Source: Draconibacterium orientale
GTDB lineage: Bacteria > Bacteroidota > Bacteroidia > Bacteroidales > UBA12170
Reading direction: 5' to 3'
NCBI GenBank assembly: GCA_020718315.1
Contig: DYSK01000059.1
Coordinates: 1 to 12,216 of the forward strand
DNA length: 12,216 nt
The position numbers were made by a program, and so were the translations under genes. Each line of letters begins with the position of its first letter. Positions within the stretch are counted from its first letter, which is position 1. This document shows positions 1 to 8,244 of this stretch, piece after piece. The notes under the pieces were generated by a model. That model made no database searches. It worked only from the letters and a program-made list of their open reading frames with translations, and was not told the origin of the DNA.

Positions 1-54
1 TAGAGTAGTTGACTCATAATCAATTGGTCCCTGGTTCGAGCCCAGGTGGGCCCA
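1..54 (+). tRNA. tRNA-Met (CAU anticodon), 5' end cut by window edge
   Basis: This is the 3' two-thirds of a tRNA. The anticodon stem is 8-12 paired with 20-24, around the loop CTCATAA with anticodon CAT at 15-17. The T stem CCTGG/CCAGG (30-34 and 42-46) encloses the loop TTCGAGC. The 3' acceptor strand TGGGCCC is at 47-53, with discriminator A at 54. The next bases are CAG, so CCA is not encoded and must be added after transcription, which is usual in Bacteroidota. The anticodon arm resembles elongator tRNA-Met. A CAU-anticodon tRNA-Ile (lysidine type) cannot be fully excluded because the acceptor and D-arm 5' halves lie outside the window. Confidence 0.9.
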
Positions 55-58
55 CAGC

Positions 59-87
59 AAAAGGATAGCATTCGTGCTATCCTTTTT
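59..87 (+). terminator. Intrinsic terminator of the tRNA transcript
   Basis: A perfect 12-bp stem (59-70 with 75-86) closes on the tetraloop TTCG. The 3' arm runs straight into a T tract (83-87). It starts five bases after the tRNA discriminator base, so it ends the tRNA transcript and separates it from ftsE. Confidence 0.88.
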
Positions 88-173
88 AGTTTCAGGCAAG
101 TGAAGATAGCTTCTATTTTTGCCAATCGGGGGCATAGTGCGGGGCTACTGCGGTGTATTTAAAAAAAAACCGC

Positions 174-181
174 TACCTTAG
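174..181 (+). promoter_or_regulatory. Possible Bacteroidota -7 element for ftsE
   Basis: TACCTTAG matches the Bacteroidota consensus TAnnTTTG at all but one fixed position. It ends 20 bases before the ftsE ATG, a distance similar to the other two promoters in this window. No convincing -33 TTTG/TTG lies 19-21 bases upstream, so this is a weak call. It is supported mainly by position, since the upstream terminator means ftsE needs its own promoter somewhere in 88-201. Confidence 0.35.
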
Positions 182-201
182 CTGCATAAATCGAAAAGAC
201 A

Positions 202-900
202 ATGAACGAAAATACAGTAGTTGACATTCGCGGTGTGGATATTTTCCAACAAGATTTTCTTGTTTTAAAGAATGTACATTTGAACGTAAACAAAGGCGAT
301 TTTTTTTATATCATCGGCAAAACAGGCAGTGGAAAAAGTAGTTTACTCAAGACGCTTTATGCTGATTTACCGCTCGATAAAGGCGAGGCTTATGTTGTTG
401 GCTATGATTTACACAATATAAAAAGCAGAGAGATTCCTTTTTTGCGACGAAAGTTGGGTATCGTATTTCAGGAATTTCAATTGTTGCAAGATCGAAATAT
501 TGAAGAAAATCTTTTTTTTGTGATGCGCGCCACCGGCTGGAAAGACAAAAAGGCCATGAAAGCAAAAGCCATGGAAGTTTTGGGAAAAGTGGGACTGCAA
601 AACAAAGGCTATAAAATGCCACATCAGGTTTCTGGTGGCGAACAGCAAAGGCTGGGCATTGCCAGAGCATTGATCAATGATCCAATATTGATTTTGGCCG
701 ATGAACCTACGGGAAATTTGGATCCTCAATCTAGCGAAGGTATTTTGGAATTGCTTTTAGAGATCAGTAAAAACGATTGTGCGGTATTGATGGCTACACA
801 TGATTATTCGCTCTTTCGGAAATTTCCGGCAAAAACTTTTGTTTGTGAAAATGGCCATTTAATTGAAGGAAACATGGGCGCAACAGCAAAAGAGGAATAG
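202..900 (+). CDS. ftsE: Cell-division ABC transporter ATP-binding protein FtsE
   Basis: This is a 232-residue cytoplasmic ABC ATPase, the usual length for FtsE. In the family it pairs with the membrane protein FtsX at the septum, where ATP hydrolysis gates peptidoglycan hydrolases during division. All ABC motifs are intact: Walker A GKTGSGKS (39-46), Q-loop Gln90, signature VSGGEQQR (143-150), Walker B LILADEP (163-169) and switch His200. The N-terminal stretch 'FQQDFLVLKNV' followed by 'GKTGSGKSSLLKTLY' is, as I recall it, characteristic of Bacteroidota FtsE rather than of LolD or MacB ATPases, its closest alternatives. No ftsX follows; the next gene is ppk1 after 121 bases. Separation of ftsE from ftsX is common in this phylum, so the partner is probably encoded elsewhere. 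The start ATG has an A-rich leader and no strong Shine-Dalgarno sequence. Confidence 0.86.
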   Translation: MNENTVVDIRGVDIFQQDFLVLKNVHLNVNKGDFFYIIGKTGSGKSSLLKTLYADLPLDKGEAYVVGYDLHNIKSREIPFLRRKLGIVFQEFQLLQDRNIEENLFFVMRATGWKDKKAMKAKAMEVLGKVGLQNKGYKMPHQVSGGEQQRLGIARALINDPILILADEPTGNLDPQSSEGILELLLEISKNDCAVLMATHDYSLFRKFPAKTFVCENGHLIEGNMGATAKEE

Positions 901-1021
901 GCGTTTACAGCAACTTGTTTGGAATCGAATGGATAGGTTGTTGTGGTTCAGAATGAAAAAATAGCATCGTCGGGCGTAACAAAGCAGTTGGATATTGTTT
1001 GAGAAAAAATCAATTTAAGGA

Positions 1022-3103
1022 ATGAGCGCAAAGAATTTCATCAATCGGGAATTGAGTTGGCTAAGCTTCAATGAGCGCGTTCTGCAAGAAGCGGTGACCG
1101 ATTCCAATCCAATTTTGGAACGACTGAAATATTTGGGTATTTTTTCTAACAATCGCGATGAGTTTTACAGGGTGCGAGTGGCAACACTCAACCGGATGAA
1201 AGCTTATAAGAAAATTGAAGCCGTTCAGATGCGCGAAGCGACACGAAGTTTGCGCGACATTCGGAAAGTAGTGGCCGAACAAGAGCTGCTATTCACGAAA
1301 GCCTATTACCAGATAAAAGACGAATTGGCGAAAAACAATATTTTTTTCGTCGACGAGAACCAATTAAATGCCAATCAGCAGCAGTATATCGAAAATTATT
1401 TCCGATTAAATATCCGAGCCTTTCTTTCCCCTTTGATGCTTGATACCATTTCGGGACTGGCTTATTTCAAAGATAAATTTATTTATCTGGCAGTTAAAAT
1501 GAGCGACAGCCAAAATATTCGCAAAGAAAATTATGCTGTCATAGAGCTGCCCACCGAAGAGATTTCGCGCTTTATCGATTTGCCTCGCGATGGCGAAAAA
1601 CAATATATTATTTTCTTGGATGATGTGATTCGGGCAAATCTGAAAAATATTTTTGGCATTTTCGGTTACGATTTCTTTGAAGCACATATCATAAAATTTA
1701 CGCGTGATGCTGAGTTGGATATCGACAGTGATTTGGCAAAAAGTTTTCTGGAAATCATGAATGAAAGCATCAAACAACGAGTAAAAGGAGATGCTGTTCG
1801 TTTTGTTTACGACAAGTCCATCGACACAAAACTTTTAAAGAAGCTGCTGAATCATTTTGGCATTACCCAAAGCGACACGCTGAGAGCCGGTGGCCGCTAT
1901 CATAATTTCAAAGATTTTATGAATTTTGAGCTTCCAATTCAATTGGGAAAAGGAAATACATTGACATTTAAAGAGTTGCTGCCTTTTAATCATCCTGATA
2001 TTGTTCAAAACACCAGCATGTTTGAATTGATACGGGAGAAAGATATTCTCTTGCATTATCCCTACCATAGCTTTCAGCACATTATCAATCTGGTGCGCGA
2101 AGCGGCCATCGATCCAAAAGTGAGAGCTATCAAAATGACGTTTTACAGGGTGGCCAAGAATTCAAAGATGATGAATGCGCTTATCAATGCCGCCCGAAAC
2201 GGAAAAGAAGTGACTGTATTTTTGGAATTGCAAGCCCGTTTCGACGAGCAAGCCAATATTATGTGGACGCAAAAACTACAAGAAGAAGGCGTTCGGGTTA
2301 TTCAAAATATTCCGGGCTTTAAAGTCCATAGTAAACTACTGCTGATTCGCCGCAAGGAAAACGGAAAAAACATTTATTACGCCAACATCAGCACGGGAAA
2401 TTTTAACGAATCCACCGCAAAATTGTATGCCGATGATAGTTTGCTTACGAGCGATCAGGGACTTTGTAAGGATGTAAACGGAGTGTTTCATCTGTTCGAA
2501 ACAAAATATGTTTCGCCCACTTTTTCGCTATTGCAAGTGGCTCCTTTCAAATTGCGTGCTTTCTTTACGCAGATGATAAACCGGGAAATAAAAAATGCCC
2601 GAGCGGGAAAAGAAGCCTGGATTATTCTCAAACTAAATAACCTGGTGGATATCAAAATGGCAAGCAAACTCTATATGGCCGGAAAAGCAGGTGTAAAAAT
2701 CAGTTTGATTGTAAGAGGAATTTGTGTGCTGAAAGCCGGCGTTCCCGGATTGTCGGAAAACATCGAAGCCATTGGTATTGTAGATCGATATTTGGAACAT
2801 TCGCGCGTATTTGTATTTGCCAATGCAGGAAAGCCGGATGTATTTTTGTCGTCGGCCGATCTGATGACACGAAACCTCGATCACCGCATAGAGGTAGTTT
2901 GTCCGGTGAAGTCGGTTCCGCTAAAAAACGAACTTTTGGATATATTAAAAATTCAATTGACCGACAATACGAAGGCTCGTTGGCTGCATCCCGACAAGAT
3001 GAATGAATTTCGACAATTTGAGAACAGCCATGTCGAAGTGCGGTCTCAAGAAGTAATTCATCGTTATTTACACGAAAAAGCGAACGTTATCGTAAAAGAA
3101 TAA
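1022..3103 (+). CDS. ppk1: Polyphosphate kinase 1
   Basis: The 693-residue product has the typical length of PPK1, which reversibly transfers the terminal phosphate of ATP to a growing inorganic polyphosphate chain. The N-terminal 'FINRELSWLSFNERVLQEA' is the family hallmark. The catalytic phospho-acceptor histidine is His436 (KVHSK) and the second conserved histidine is His593 (LEHSRVFVF). Arg376 (TFYRVAKNS) and Arg406 (LQARFDEQ) fall one residue after the Mg-binding arginines of the E. coli enzyme (375 and 405), so the register matches E. coli almost exactly. The fold is expected to be an N domain, a middle domain, and C1 and C2 phospholipase-D-like domains. No exopolyphosphatase (ppx) gene adjoins it, unlike the E. 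coli ppk-ppx pair. The 121-base upstream gap shows only a poor promoter candidate (TATTGTTTG at 993-1001, one base too long between TA and TTTG). AAGGA sits too close to the ATG to act as a normal ribosome site. Confidence 0.96.
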   Translation: MSAKNFINRELSWLSFNERVLQEAVTDSNPILERLKYLGIFSNNRDEFYRVRVATLNRMKAYKKIEAVQMREATRSLRDIRKVVAEQELLFTKAYYQIKDELAKNNIFFVDENQLNANQQQYIENYFRLNIRAFLSPLMLDTISGLAYFKDKFIYLAVKMSDSQNIRKENYAVIELPTEEISRFIDLPRDGEKQYIIFLDDVIRANLKNIFGIFGYDFFEAHIIKFTRDAELDIDSDLAKSFLEIMNESIKQRVKGDAVRFVYDKSIDTKLLKKLLNHFGITQSDTLRAGGRYHNFKDFMNFELPIQLGKGNTLTFKELLPFNHPDIVQNTSMFELIREKDILLHYPYHSFQHIINLVREAAIDPKVRAIKMTFYRVAKNSKMMNALINAARNGKEVTVFLELQARFDEQANIMWTQKLQEEGVRVIQNIPGFKVHSKLLLIRRKENGKNIYYANISTGNFNESTAKLYADDSLLTSDQGLCKDVNGVFHLFETKYVSPTFSLLQVAPFKLRAFFTQMINREIKNARAGKEAWIILKLNNLVDIKMASKLYMAGKAGVKISLIVRGICVLKAGVPGLSENIEAIGIVDRYLEHSRVFVFANAGKPDVFLSSADLMTRNLDHRIEVVCPVKSVPLKNELLDILKIQLTDNTKARWLHPDKMNEFRQFENSHVEVRSQEVIHRYLHEKANVIVKE

Positions 3104-3176
3104 TGGAAAGAAAAGGCAGATATTCATCCTGGAATATGGATTGTAGATTCTTGCTTTGCAATTTCCCCGAATAATC

Positions 3177-3207
3177 TTTTCATGCTGTGGCATCTTGTTT
3201 ATCTTTG
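3177..3207 (+). promoter_or_regulatory. Bacteroidota-type promoter of gltX
   Basis: TATCTTTG at 3200-3207 is an exact match to the -7 consensus TAnnTTTG. TTTT at 3177-3180 stands 19 bases upstream, where TTTG (-33) is expected, with one mismatch. Transcription would begin a few bases after 3207, leaving a leader of roughly 5-15 bases before the ATG codons at 3221 and 3227. This position rules out the longer in-frame start at 3182 for this transcript. Confidence 0.7.
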
Positions 3208-3220
3208 CCGTCGAAAAGAA

Positions 3221-4744
3221 ATGATTATGACAAGTCCTATTCGATTGCGTTTTGCTCCAAGTCCTACAGGCCCATTGCACATGGGAGGTGTTCGTACCGC
3301 TTTGTACAACTATCTGTTAGCCAGAAAACTGAATGGGAAATTCATTCTTCGTATTGAAGATACCGATCAAACGCGTTTTGTTTCCGGAGCGGAGGAATAT
3401 ATAAAAGAATCCTTGGCTTGGTGTGGGATTGAGTTTGATGAAGGAACAAATGGGAAAGGAGAATTTGGTCCTTACCGGCAATCGGAACGCAAAGAATTGT
3501 ATCGAAATTATGCAGATCAGTTGATCGAACGCGGCTGGGCTTATTATGCTTTTGACAGTTCCGAAAAATTAAATTCGATACGCCTTGAATTGGAGGCTAA
3601 AAACGAAGTTTTTATCTACAACGCTGAAAGCAGACAGCAGTTGGACAATTCTTTGACACTTTCGGCAGCAGAAGTACAGCATAAGTTAAGCGCCGGAGAG
3701 GCGTATGTGATACGATTTAAAATCCCGGAAGACGAAGAAGTGATTTTTAGCGATCTAATTCGCGGCGAGGTGAGTGTGAAAACCGCCACACTCGACGACA
3801 AAGTGCTTTTTAAATCGGACGGAATGCCCACTTATCATTTGGCAAATATTGTGGACGATCATTTGATGCAAATATCGCATGTGATTCGCGGCGAAGAATG
3901 GTTGCCATCGGCACCGCTTCATGTATTGTTATATCGGGCTTTTGATTGGGAAGCTCCTGCATTTGCGCATTTGCCAATTATTTTAAAGCCAGTTGGAAAG
4001 GGAAAATTGAGCAAACGCGATGGCGACAAAATGGGATTTCCCGTATTTCCTTTAAAGTGGAACGATCCAATTTCGGGAGAAAGTTTTTCAGGCTATCGCG
4101 AAGAGGGCTATTTCCCCGAAGCTTTTGTGAATATGCTTGCTCTTTTGGGATGGAATCCCGGAACGGAAAAAGAAATATTTTCGATGGACGAAATGATCGA
4201 AGCATTCAGCTTGGAAAGAGTGGGGAAATCGGGATCAAAATTCGATCCGGAGAAAACAAAATGGTTTAACCAGCATTATTTGCGTACAAAATCAACAGAA
4301 GAGTTGGCTGCTTTGTTTCAGCTTCAATTGCAAGAAAAAGACATTCAGATTGAAATTGAAAAGCTTGGTGAAGTTGTTGAATTGGTAAAAGAGAGAGCTG
4401 TATTTGTGAAGGATTTTTGGGAACATTCTTATTTCTTTTTCCAATCGCCTCTGGAATTTAATCCGCAAGTAGTAAAAAAACGCTGGAAAGAAAATACAGC
4501 CGGTTTTATGGCCGATTTAACAGAATTGTTTGCGGCTTCCTCAAAATGGGAAAGCGAACATTTGCATGATCTGGCTGCCGATTATATTCAAAAAAACGAA
4601 CTCGGTTTTGGGATGGTGATGAATGCTTTGCGCCTTGCCGTTGTGGGGGATGGTATTGGCCCCGACTTGTTTAAAATCATTGCATTTATTGGTAAAGAAG
4701 ACTGTTTAAATAGGATCGACTTTGCAATAAGCACTTTGAAATAG
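3221..4744 (+). CDS. gltX: Glutamyl-tRNA synthetase
   Basis: This is a class I aminoacyl-tRNA synthetase that charges tRNA-Glu with glutamate in the cytoplasm. The 507-residue length from 3221 is normal for Bacteroidota GluRS. The N-terminal Rossmann core opens with RLRFAPSPTGPLHMGG, in which HMGG is the class I HIGH motif. The KMSKS-type loop is KLSKRDG, near residues 262-268. The following 'KMGFPVFPLKWNDP' and 'GYFPEAFVNMLALLGWNPG' fit the GluRS stem-contact region, and the C-terminal helical anticodon-binding part is complete. The open frame reaches back to an ATG at 3182, but the promoter at 3200-3207 lies inside that extension and the extra residues (MLWHLVYLC...) do not resemble GluRS. 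The real start is therefore 3221 (MIMTSPIR) or 3227 (MTSPIR); I cannot decide between these two. GltX rather than GlnS is supported by the HMGG context and by the C-terminal architecture. Confidence 0.95.
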   Translation: MIMTSPIRLRFAPSPTGPLHMGGVRTALYNYLLARKLNGKFILRIEDTDQTRFVSGAEEYIKESLAWCGIEFDEGTNGKGEFGPYRQSERKELYRNYADQLIERGWAYYAFDSSEKLNSIRLELEAKNEVFIYNAESRQQLDNSLTLSAAEVQHKLSAGEAYVIRFKIPEDEEVIFSDLIRGEVSVKTATLDDKVLFKSDGMPTYHLANIVDDHLMQISHVIRGEEWLPSAPLHVLLYRAFDWEAPAFAHLPIILKPVGKGKLSKRDGDKMGFPVFPLKWNDPISGESFSGYREEGYFPEAFVNMLALLGWNPGTEKEIFSMDEMIEAFSLERVGKSGSKFDPEKTKWFNQHYLRTKSTEELAALFQLQLQEKDIQIEIEKLGEVVELVKERAVFVKDFWEHSYFFFQSPLEFNPQVVKKRWKENTAGFMADLTELFAASSKWESEHLHDLAADYIQKNELGFGMVMNALRLAVVGDGIGPDLFKIIAFIGKEDCLNRIDFAISTLK

Positions 4745-4781
4745 CTCGGCTAACGATCGAACCGAAGGCATTTTAAAAGAA

Positions 4782-4815
4782 AAAAGCGGCAGAAAATTGA
4801 TTTTCTGCCGCTTTT
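4782..4815. terminator. Shared bidirectional terminator between gltX and the RND permease gene
   Basis: A perfect 15-bp stem (4782-4796 with 4801-4815) has a four-base loop TTGA. It is flanked by an A tract on the left and T-rich sequence on the right, so it reads as an intrinsic terminator on both strands. It lies 37 bases after the gltX stop and 17 bases after the permease stop on the other strand, exactly between the two convergent genes. Confidence 0.9.
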
Positions 4816-4832
4816 CGTTTTCATCACTTTGC

Positions 4833-7800
4833 TTACATTTTTAGAGCTTTTACTCGTTTTAGATTTTTGCGACGGGCAATTTTTAGCCGAATGGTATAAT
4901 CCAGTTCGTACAAAGCCGGAACAAACATCAAAGTTAGAAAGGTTGCAAAACTCAATCCAAAAATGATAGACCAAGCCAATGGCCCCCAAAATGCAACATT
5001 ATCGCCTCCAAAATAAATATGGGGATTAAGTTCTGTAAACATGGTGGTGAAATTGATATTCATTCCAACAGCCAATGGAACCAATCCCAACATTGTTGCG
5101 GTAGCAGTCAGAATTACCGGCGTAATACGTGTTCGGCCTCCCTCAATTATTGCTCTTCGTGTGGGCATTCCTTCTTTTTTCTTGACATCGATAAACTCGA
5201 CAATCAAGATTCCGTTTCGCACAACAATGCCTCCAAGAGCTACTACGCCCAAGCCTGTCATCATGATAACCAAATCCATTTCGAAAATAATTACGCCCAG
5301 AAGCACACCGATAATACTAAAAATTACTTCGCTAAGAATAATCAGCGATTTGCTCACGGAGCTGAATTGGGTTATTAGAATAAAGAAAATAGCTCCAATG
5401 GCAATGATCATGGCTTTTAATAAAAAGGCGATGGTTTCTGCTTGATTATCCTGCTCGCCGGTTAGTTTCAATGCTGTTCCTTCATGCATCGAGAAATTTT
5501 TAGCTTCTCGTTTTATGATTGGTACAATATCGTTGGCCGAATGGCCCGAAAGAACATTTGAATAGATCGTGATCACTCGTTTCTGATCTAGCCGTTTGAT
5601 GCCCGCATAGGAGGAGGTATAATCAATTGTGGTAACTGTTGACAATGGAATGCTGCGCAACATTCCGCTGTTCATATCGCGGTAAGTAATCATCAGATTT
5701 ACCAAAGCGTCAATATTGTCGCGAGTGGCTTTATCATAACGAAGCACAATTGGATATTCGTCTTCCTCTTGTTTCAATTTGGAAATTTCTTTTCCATACA
5801 AGGCCGTACGTATTTCCGTACCAATTTGTCCGGTCGAAATGCCCAGTCGTTGAGCCCGGTCGCGGTTAATTTGCACAATTATTTCAGGCGAATTCATTTC
5901 GAAATCGAGCTTCAATTCTTCCACTCCCGGAATACTCAAGGAGTCTAAATAATTGCGGAAAGCGTTGGCATCGGCCACCAAAATTTCTAGATTTTCGCTG
6001 GTAATTTCGATATTGATTGGTTTTCCGGTAGGCGGACCGCTTTTGTTTTTGTCAACTGTAATTTCGGCTCCCGGAATATTGGCCACTTCTTTGCGGATAA
6101 TTTCTAAATATTCGGTGGTCGAAATCCCGGTGCTGCGCAATTTATGTTCTACAAAGTTGATCGAAACTTTTCCTTTGTTAAACGGTGTTCCCGTCGAAGC
6201 AAAGCCTTGTTCTTCAGCACCTATGGTAACATTTGAAATGATGGATTCGATATCAGGATTGTTTTTTCCTATGGCTTTATAAACTCTTTGCTCGGCAATT
6301 CTTGTAATGCTGTCGGTTACCAATTGATGGGTTCCGCCCGGCATTTTGATATAAACAAAAATGTTGTTGGGATCGTTGTTTGGGAAAAACAAAACAGTTG
6401 GTTTAGCAATTCCGGTGATGACAATTGTTGCAAAAAACAGAACAATCATTCCGGCAAGAATCCACAATGGCCTACTTCCTTTTAGAATCATTTTCAGTTG
6501 CCGTTCGTAAACAGCCATCAGCCATGGCCATGTTTTATCTTGGAAAGTTTTGATTGCTTTTTTCAAGATAAAATGGAAAAAAAGAATCATCAGAACGCCA
6601 AAAACTAGGAAGTTGGCCAGTCCATACACTTTGGTAGCGTAGAAAAGAGCAGCAAAAGCCAACATGATAATCATGATTGTTTTCAAGCGTTTCCACCCAC
6701 GGTCTTTTTGAAAATCTTGGTCGTATTCGTGTTTCATAAACGAAACGGCAAAGACGGGATTGAATACATAGGCCACAAAAAGAGAGGCAAAGAGCGTAAT
6801 GATGAGTGTTACAGGTAAATAATGCATGAATTGACCAACGATTCCCGGCCAGAAAGCCAATGGAAAGAAAGGCGCTAAAGTAGTGAGCGTTCCTGATAAA
6901 ATAGGCAAGAACACTTCGCCGGCAGCTCTTTTGGCTGCTACTTTGATATCCGGATTGTATCGATGCAATCGATGTGTGTTTTCAATCACCACAATGGCAT
7001 CGTCCACCACAATTCCCAAAGCGAATATAAAGGCAAACATCACAATCATGTTCATGGTATAGCCCAATCCCGGAATAATGAGATAGGCAACAAAAATGGA
7101 AAGAGGGACCGACAATCCGACAAAAAAGGCATTTGTAAAACCCATAAAGAACATCAAAACAATGGTAACCAGAATAAAACCGATGATGATTGTATTGTTC
7201 AATTCCTCCAAGGTATTGCGTGTAAAACGACTTTGGTCGCCGGTGATGATGACTTCCATATCTTTTGGATAGACGTCGCTTTTTAGATCGTCAACGATGA
7301 CTTTTATCTGGTCGGAGGCATCCAAAAGATTTGAACCGCTTTTTTTGATCACATTGAGCGTAATGACATTTTTGCCATTCAAACGAGCAAAACTTTCTTG
7401 TTCCTTAAAATGATCTTCCACTTTGGCCAAGTCGCTCAGTTTGATATAGGCACCGCTCGACGAATGAACAACAATGTTTTTCAGTGTTTCTACATCGGCA
7501 AATTGTCCTTTGATACGAACAGTATTGCGGACGCCATTGTTGGTAAGTGTTCCGCCCGAGATGGTGAGATTTTCGGCAGCAACAGCCCGCTCTATGTCGT
7601 TAAAAGTAACTCTGGCGGCTTGCATTTTGAAAATGTCGGCATTGATTTGAATTTCGCGATCGAGTGCTCCAACAATATCGACACGTGTAATTTCTTTCAG
7701 CCCTTCAATTTTGTCCTGAGCAATTTCCGCATAGCGTTTGAGTTTGTCCAGTTCGTAATTCCCGGAAATATTGATAAACATAACCGGCATAGCGCTTAGG

Positions 7801-8225
7801 TCGATATCCATAATCTGAGGTTGAGTTGGCAAATCGGTCGGGAGTTCTGTTTTTGCTTTATCCACGGCATCACGAACACGTTGTTTCGCTGTTTCGATGG
7901 ATAAATTGGGGTCAAATTCGACGACGATGGAAGAGAAATCGGGGACAGAGTTGCTCGTTATTTTTTTGACATCGGCAATTGATTTCAATTGTTTTTCGAT
8001 TGGTCGGGTAACCAGATTTTCGATATCGGATGGAGATGTTCCCGGATAAGGTGTACTTACAACGATGTAAGGAATTTCAATCTGTGGGAATTGTTCTTTT
8101 GGAATGAAATAATAGTTCATCAAACCAAGAACTGAAATAATAATGGCAAGCACATAAATACTTGTTCTATTATCAATAGCCCAACTGGTTGCAAAAAACT
8201 CTTTAATTTTATTTTCTTTCGACAT
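4833..8225 (-). CDS. Efflux RND transporter permease (AcrB/HAE-type) with extra transmembrane pair
   Basis: This inner-membrane proton-driven pump is the engine of a tripartite efflux complex with the adaptor and channel encoded upstream. The 1130 residues (from 8225) exceed the roughly 1040 of AcrB. TM1 is near 23-43 (IYVLAIIISVLGLMNYYFIP). The TM4 proton-relay pair Asp408-Asp409 lies in GIVVDDAIVVIENTHR and corresponds to AcrB Asp407/408. The TM10 lysine of AcrB (Lys940) is replaced by Arg1003 (GIVVRNGILIVEF), and at the AcrB Arg971 position (before Pro) there is Thr, with Arg two residues earlier (TRITPV). Between TM6 and TM7 the linker is about 90 residues and carries two extra hydrophobic helices near 515-533 and 536-556, suggesting 14 rather than 12 helices. 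The loop before TM12 is also extended. The frame can be opened at TTG 8234, but ATG 8225 (MSKENKIKEFF) is preferred; it leaves 19 bases to the adaptor stop. The organic-compound HAE type is more likely than a metal (CusA) type. The substrate is unknown. Confidence 0.93.
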   Translation of the reverse strand: MSKENKIKEFFATSWAIDNRTSIYVLAIIISVLGLMNYYFIPKEQFPQIEIPYIVVSTPYPGTSPSDIENLVTRPIEKQLKSIADVKKITSNSVPDFSSIVVEFDPNLSIETAKQRVRDAVDKAKTELPTDLPTQPQIMDIDLSAMPVMFINISGNYELDKLKRYAEIAQDKIEGLKEITRVDIVGALDREIQINADIFKMQAARVTFNDIERAVAAENLTISGGTLTNNGVRNTVRIKGQFADVETLKNIVVHSSSGAYIKLSDLAKVEDHFKEQESFARLNGKNVITLNVIKKSGSNLLDASDQIKVIVDDLKSDVYPKDMEVIITGDQSRFTRNTLEELNNTIIIGFILVTIVLMFFMGFTNAFFVGLSVPLSIFVAYLIIPGLGYTMNMIVMFAFIFALGIVVDDAIVVIENTHRLHRYNPDIKVAAKRAAGEVFLPILSGTLTTLAPFFPLAFWPGIVGQFMHYLPVTLIITLFASLFVAYVFNPVFAVSFMKHEYDQDFQKDRGWKRLKTIMIIMLAFAALFYATKVYGLANFLVFGVLMILFFHFILKKAIKTFQDKTWPWLMAVYERQLKMILKGSRPLWILAGMIVLFFATIVITGIAKPTVLFFPNNDPNNIFVYIKMPGGTHQLVTDSITRIAEQRVYKAIGKNNPDIESIISNVTIGAEEQGFASTGTPFNKGKVSINFVEHKLRSTGISTTEYLEIIRKEVANIPGAEITVDKNKSGPPTGKPINIEITSENLEILVADANAFRNYLDSLSIPGVEELKLDFEMNSPEIIVQINRDRAQRLGISTGQIGTEIRTALYGKEISKLKQEEDEYPIVLRYDKATRDNIDALVNLMITYRDMNSGMLRSIPLSTVTTIDYTSSYAGIKRLDQKRVITIYSNVLSGHSANDIVPIIKREAKNFSMHEGTALKLTGEQDNQAETIAFLLKAMIIAIGAIFFILITQFSSVSKSLIILSEVIFSIIGVLLGVIIFEMDLVIMMTGLGVVALGGIVVRNGILIVEFIDVKKKEGMPTRRAIIEGGRTRITPVILTATATMLGLVPLAVGMNINFTTMFTELNPHIYFGGDNVAFWGPLAWSIIFGLSFATFLTLMFVPALYELDYTIRLKIARRKNLKRVKALKM

Positions 8226-8244
8226 AATGGTCAATTTTTGGATA

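Noticed and set aside
1..201. Possible integration site at the tRNA 3' end
   Set aside because: Integrases often use tRNA 3' ends, but no integrase, repeated tRNA tail or foreign cargo follows; the downstream genes are housekeeping.
901..1021. Promoter for ppk1 (TATTGTTTG at 993-1001)
   Set aside because: There is one base too many between TA and TTTG and no -33 element, so it was not listed as a feature.
2722..3006. Open frame of 94 codons on the + strand inside ppk1
   Set aside because: It overlaps the certain ppk1 coding frame, is rich in Arg, Ser and Cys as expected of an out-of-frame reading, and resembles no family.
3083..3100. Partial likeness to the efflux operator (shared TTATCGTAAA) at the end of ppk1
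   Set aside because: Only about ten bases match and they cover the spacer and one edge of the operator; the paired arms are missing and the site is inside coding sequence. Chance is the best explanation.
3120..3137. Short hairpin ATATTC/GAATAT after ppk1
   Set aside because: The stem is only six AT-rich base pairs and no T tract follows, so it does not support a terminator call.
5041..5445. 134-codon open frame opposite the RND permease
   Set aside because: It is an antisense reading of the hydrophobic RND C-terminal region, low in complexity (Ile, Pro and Thr rich), with no promoter or recognisable domain.
7398..7799. 133-codon open frame opposite the RND permease N-terminal half
   Set aside because: It is a shadow of a well-supported 1130-residue gene on the other strand, with no independent start signal or homology that I recognise.
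8226..8234. TTG start for the RND permease at 8234
   Set aside because: ATG at 8225 is three codons downstream and gives the typical MSKE-type N-terminus; nothing favours the TTG.
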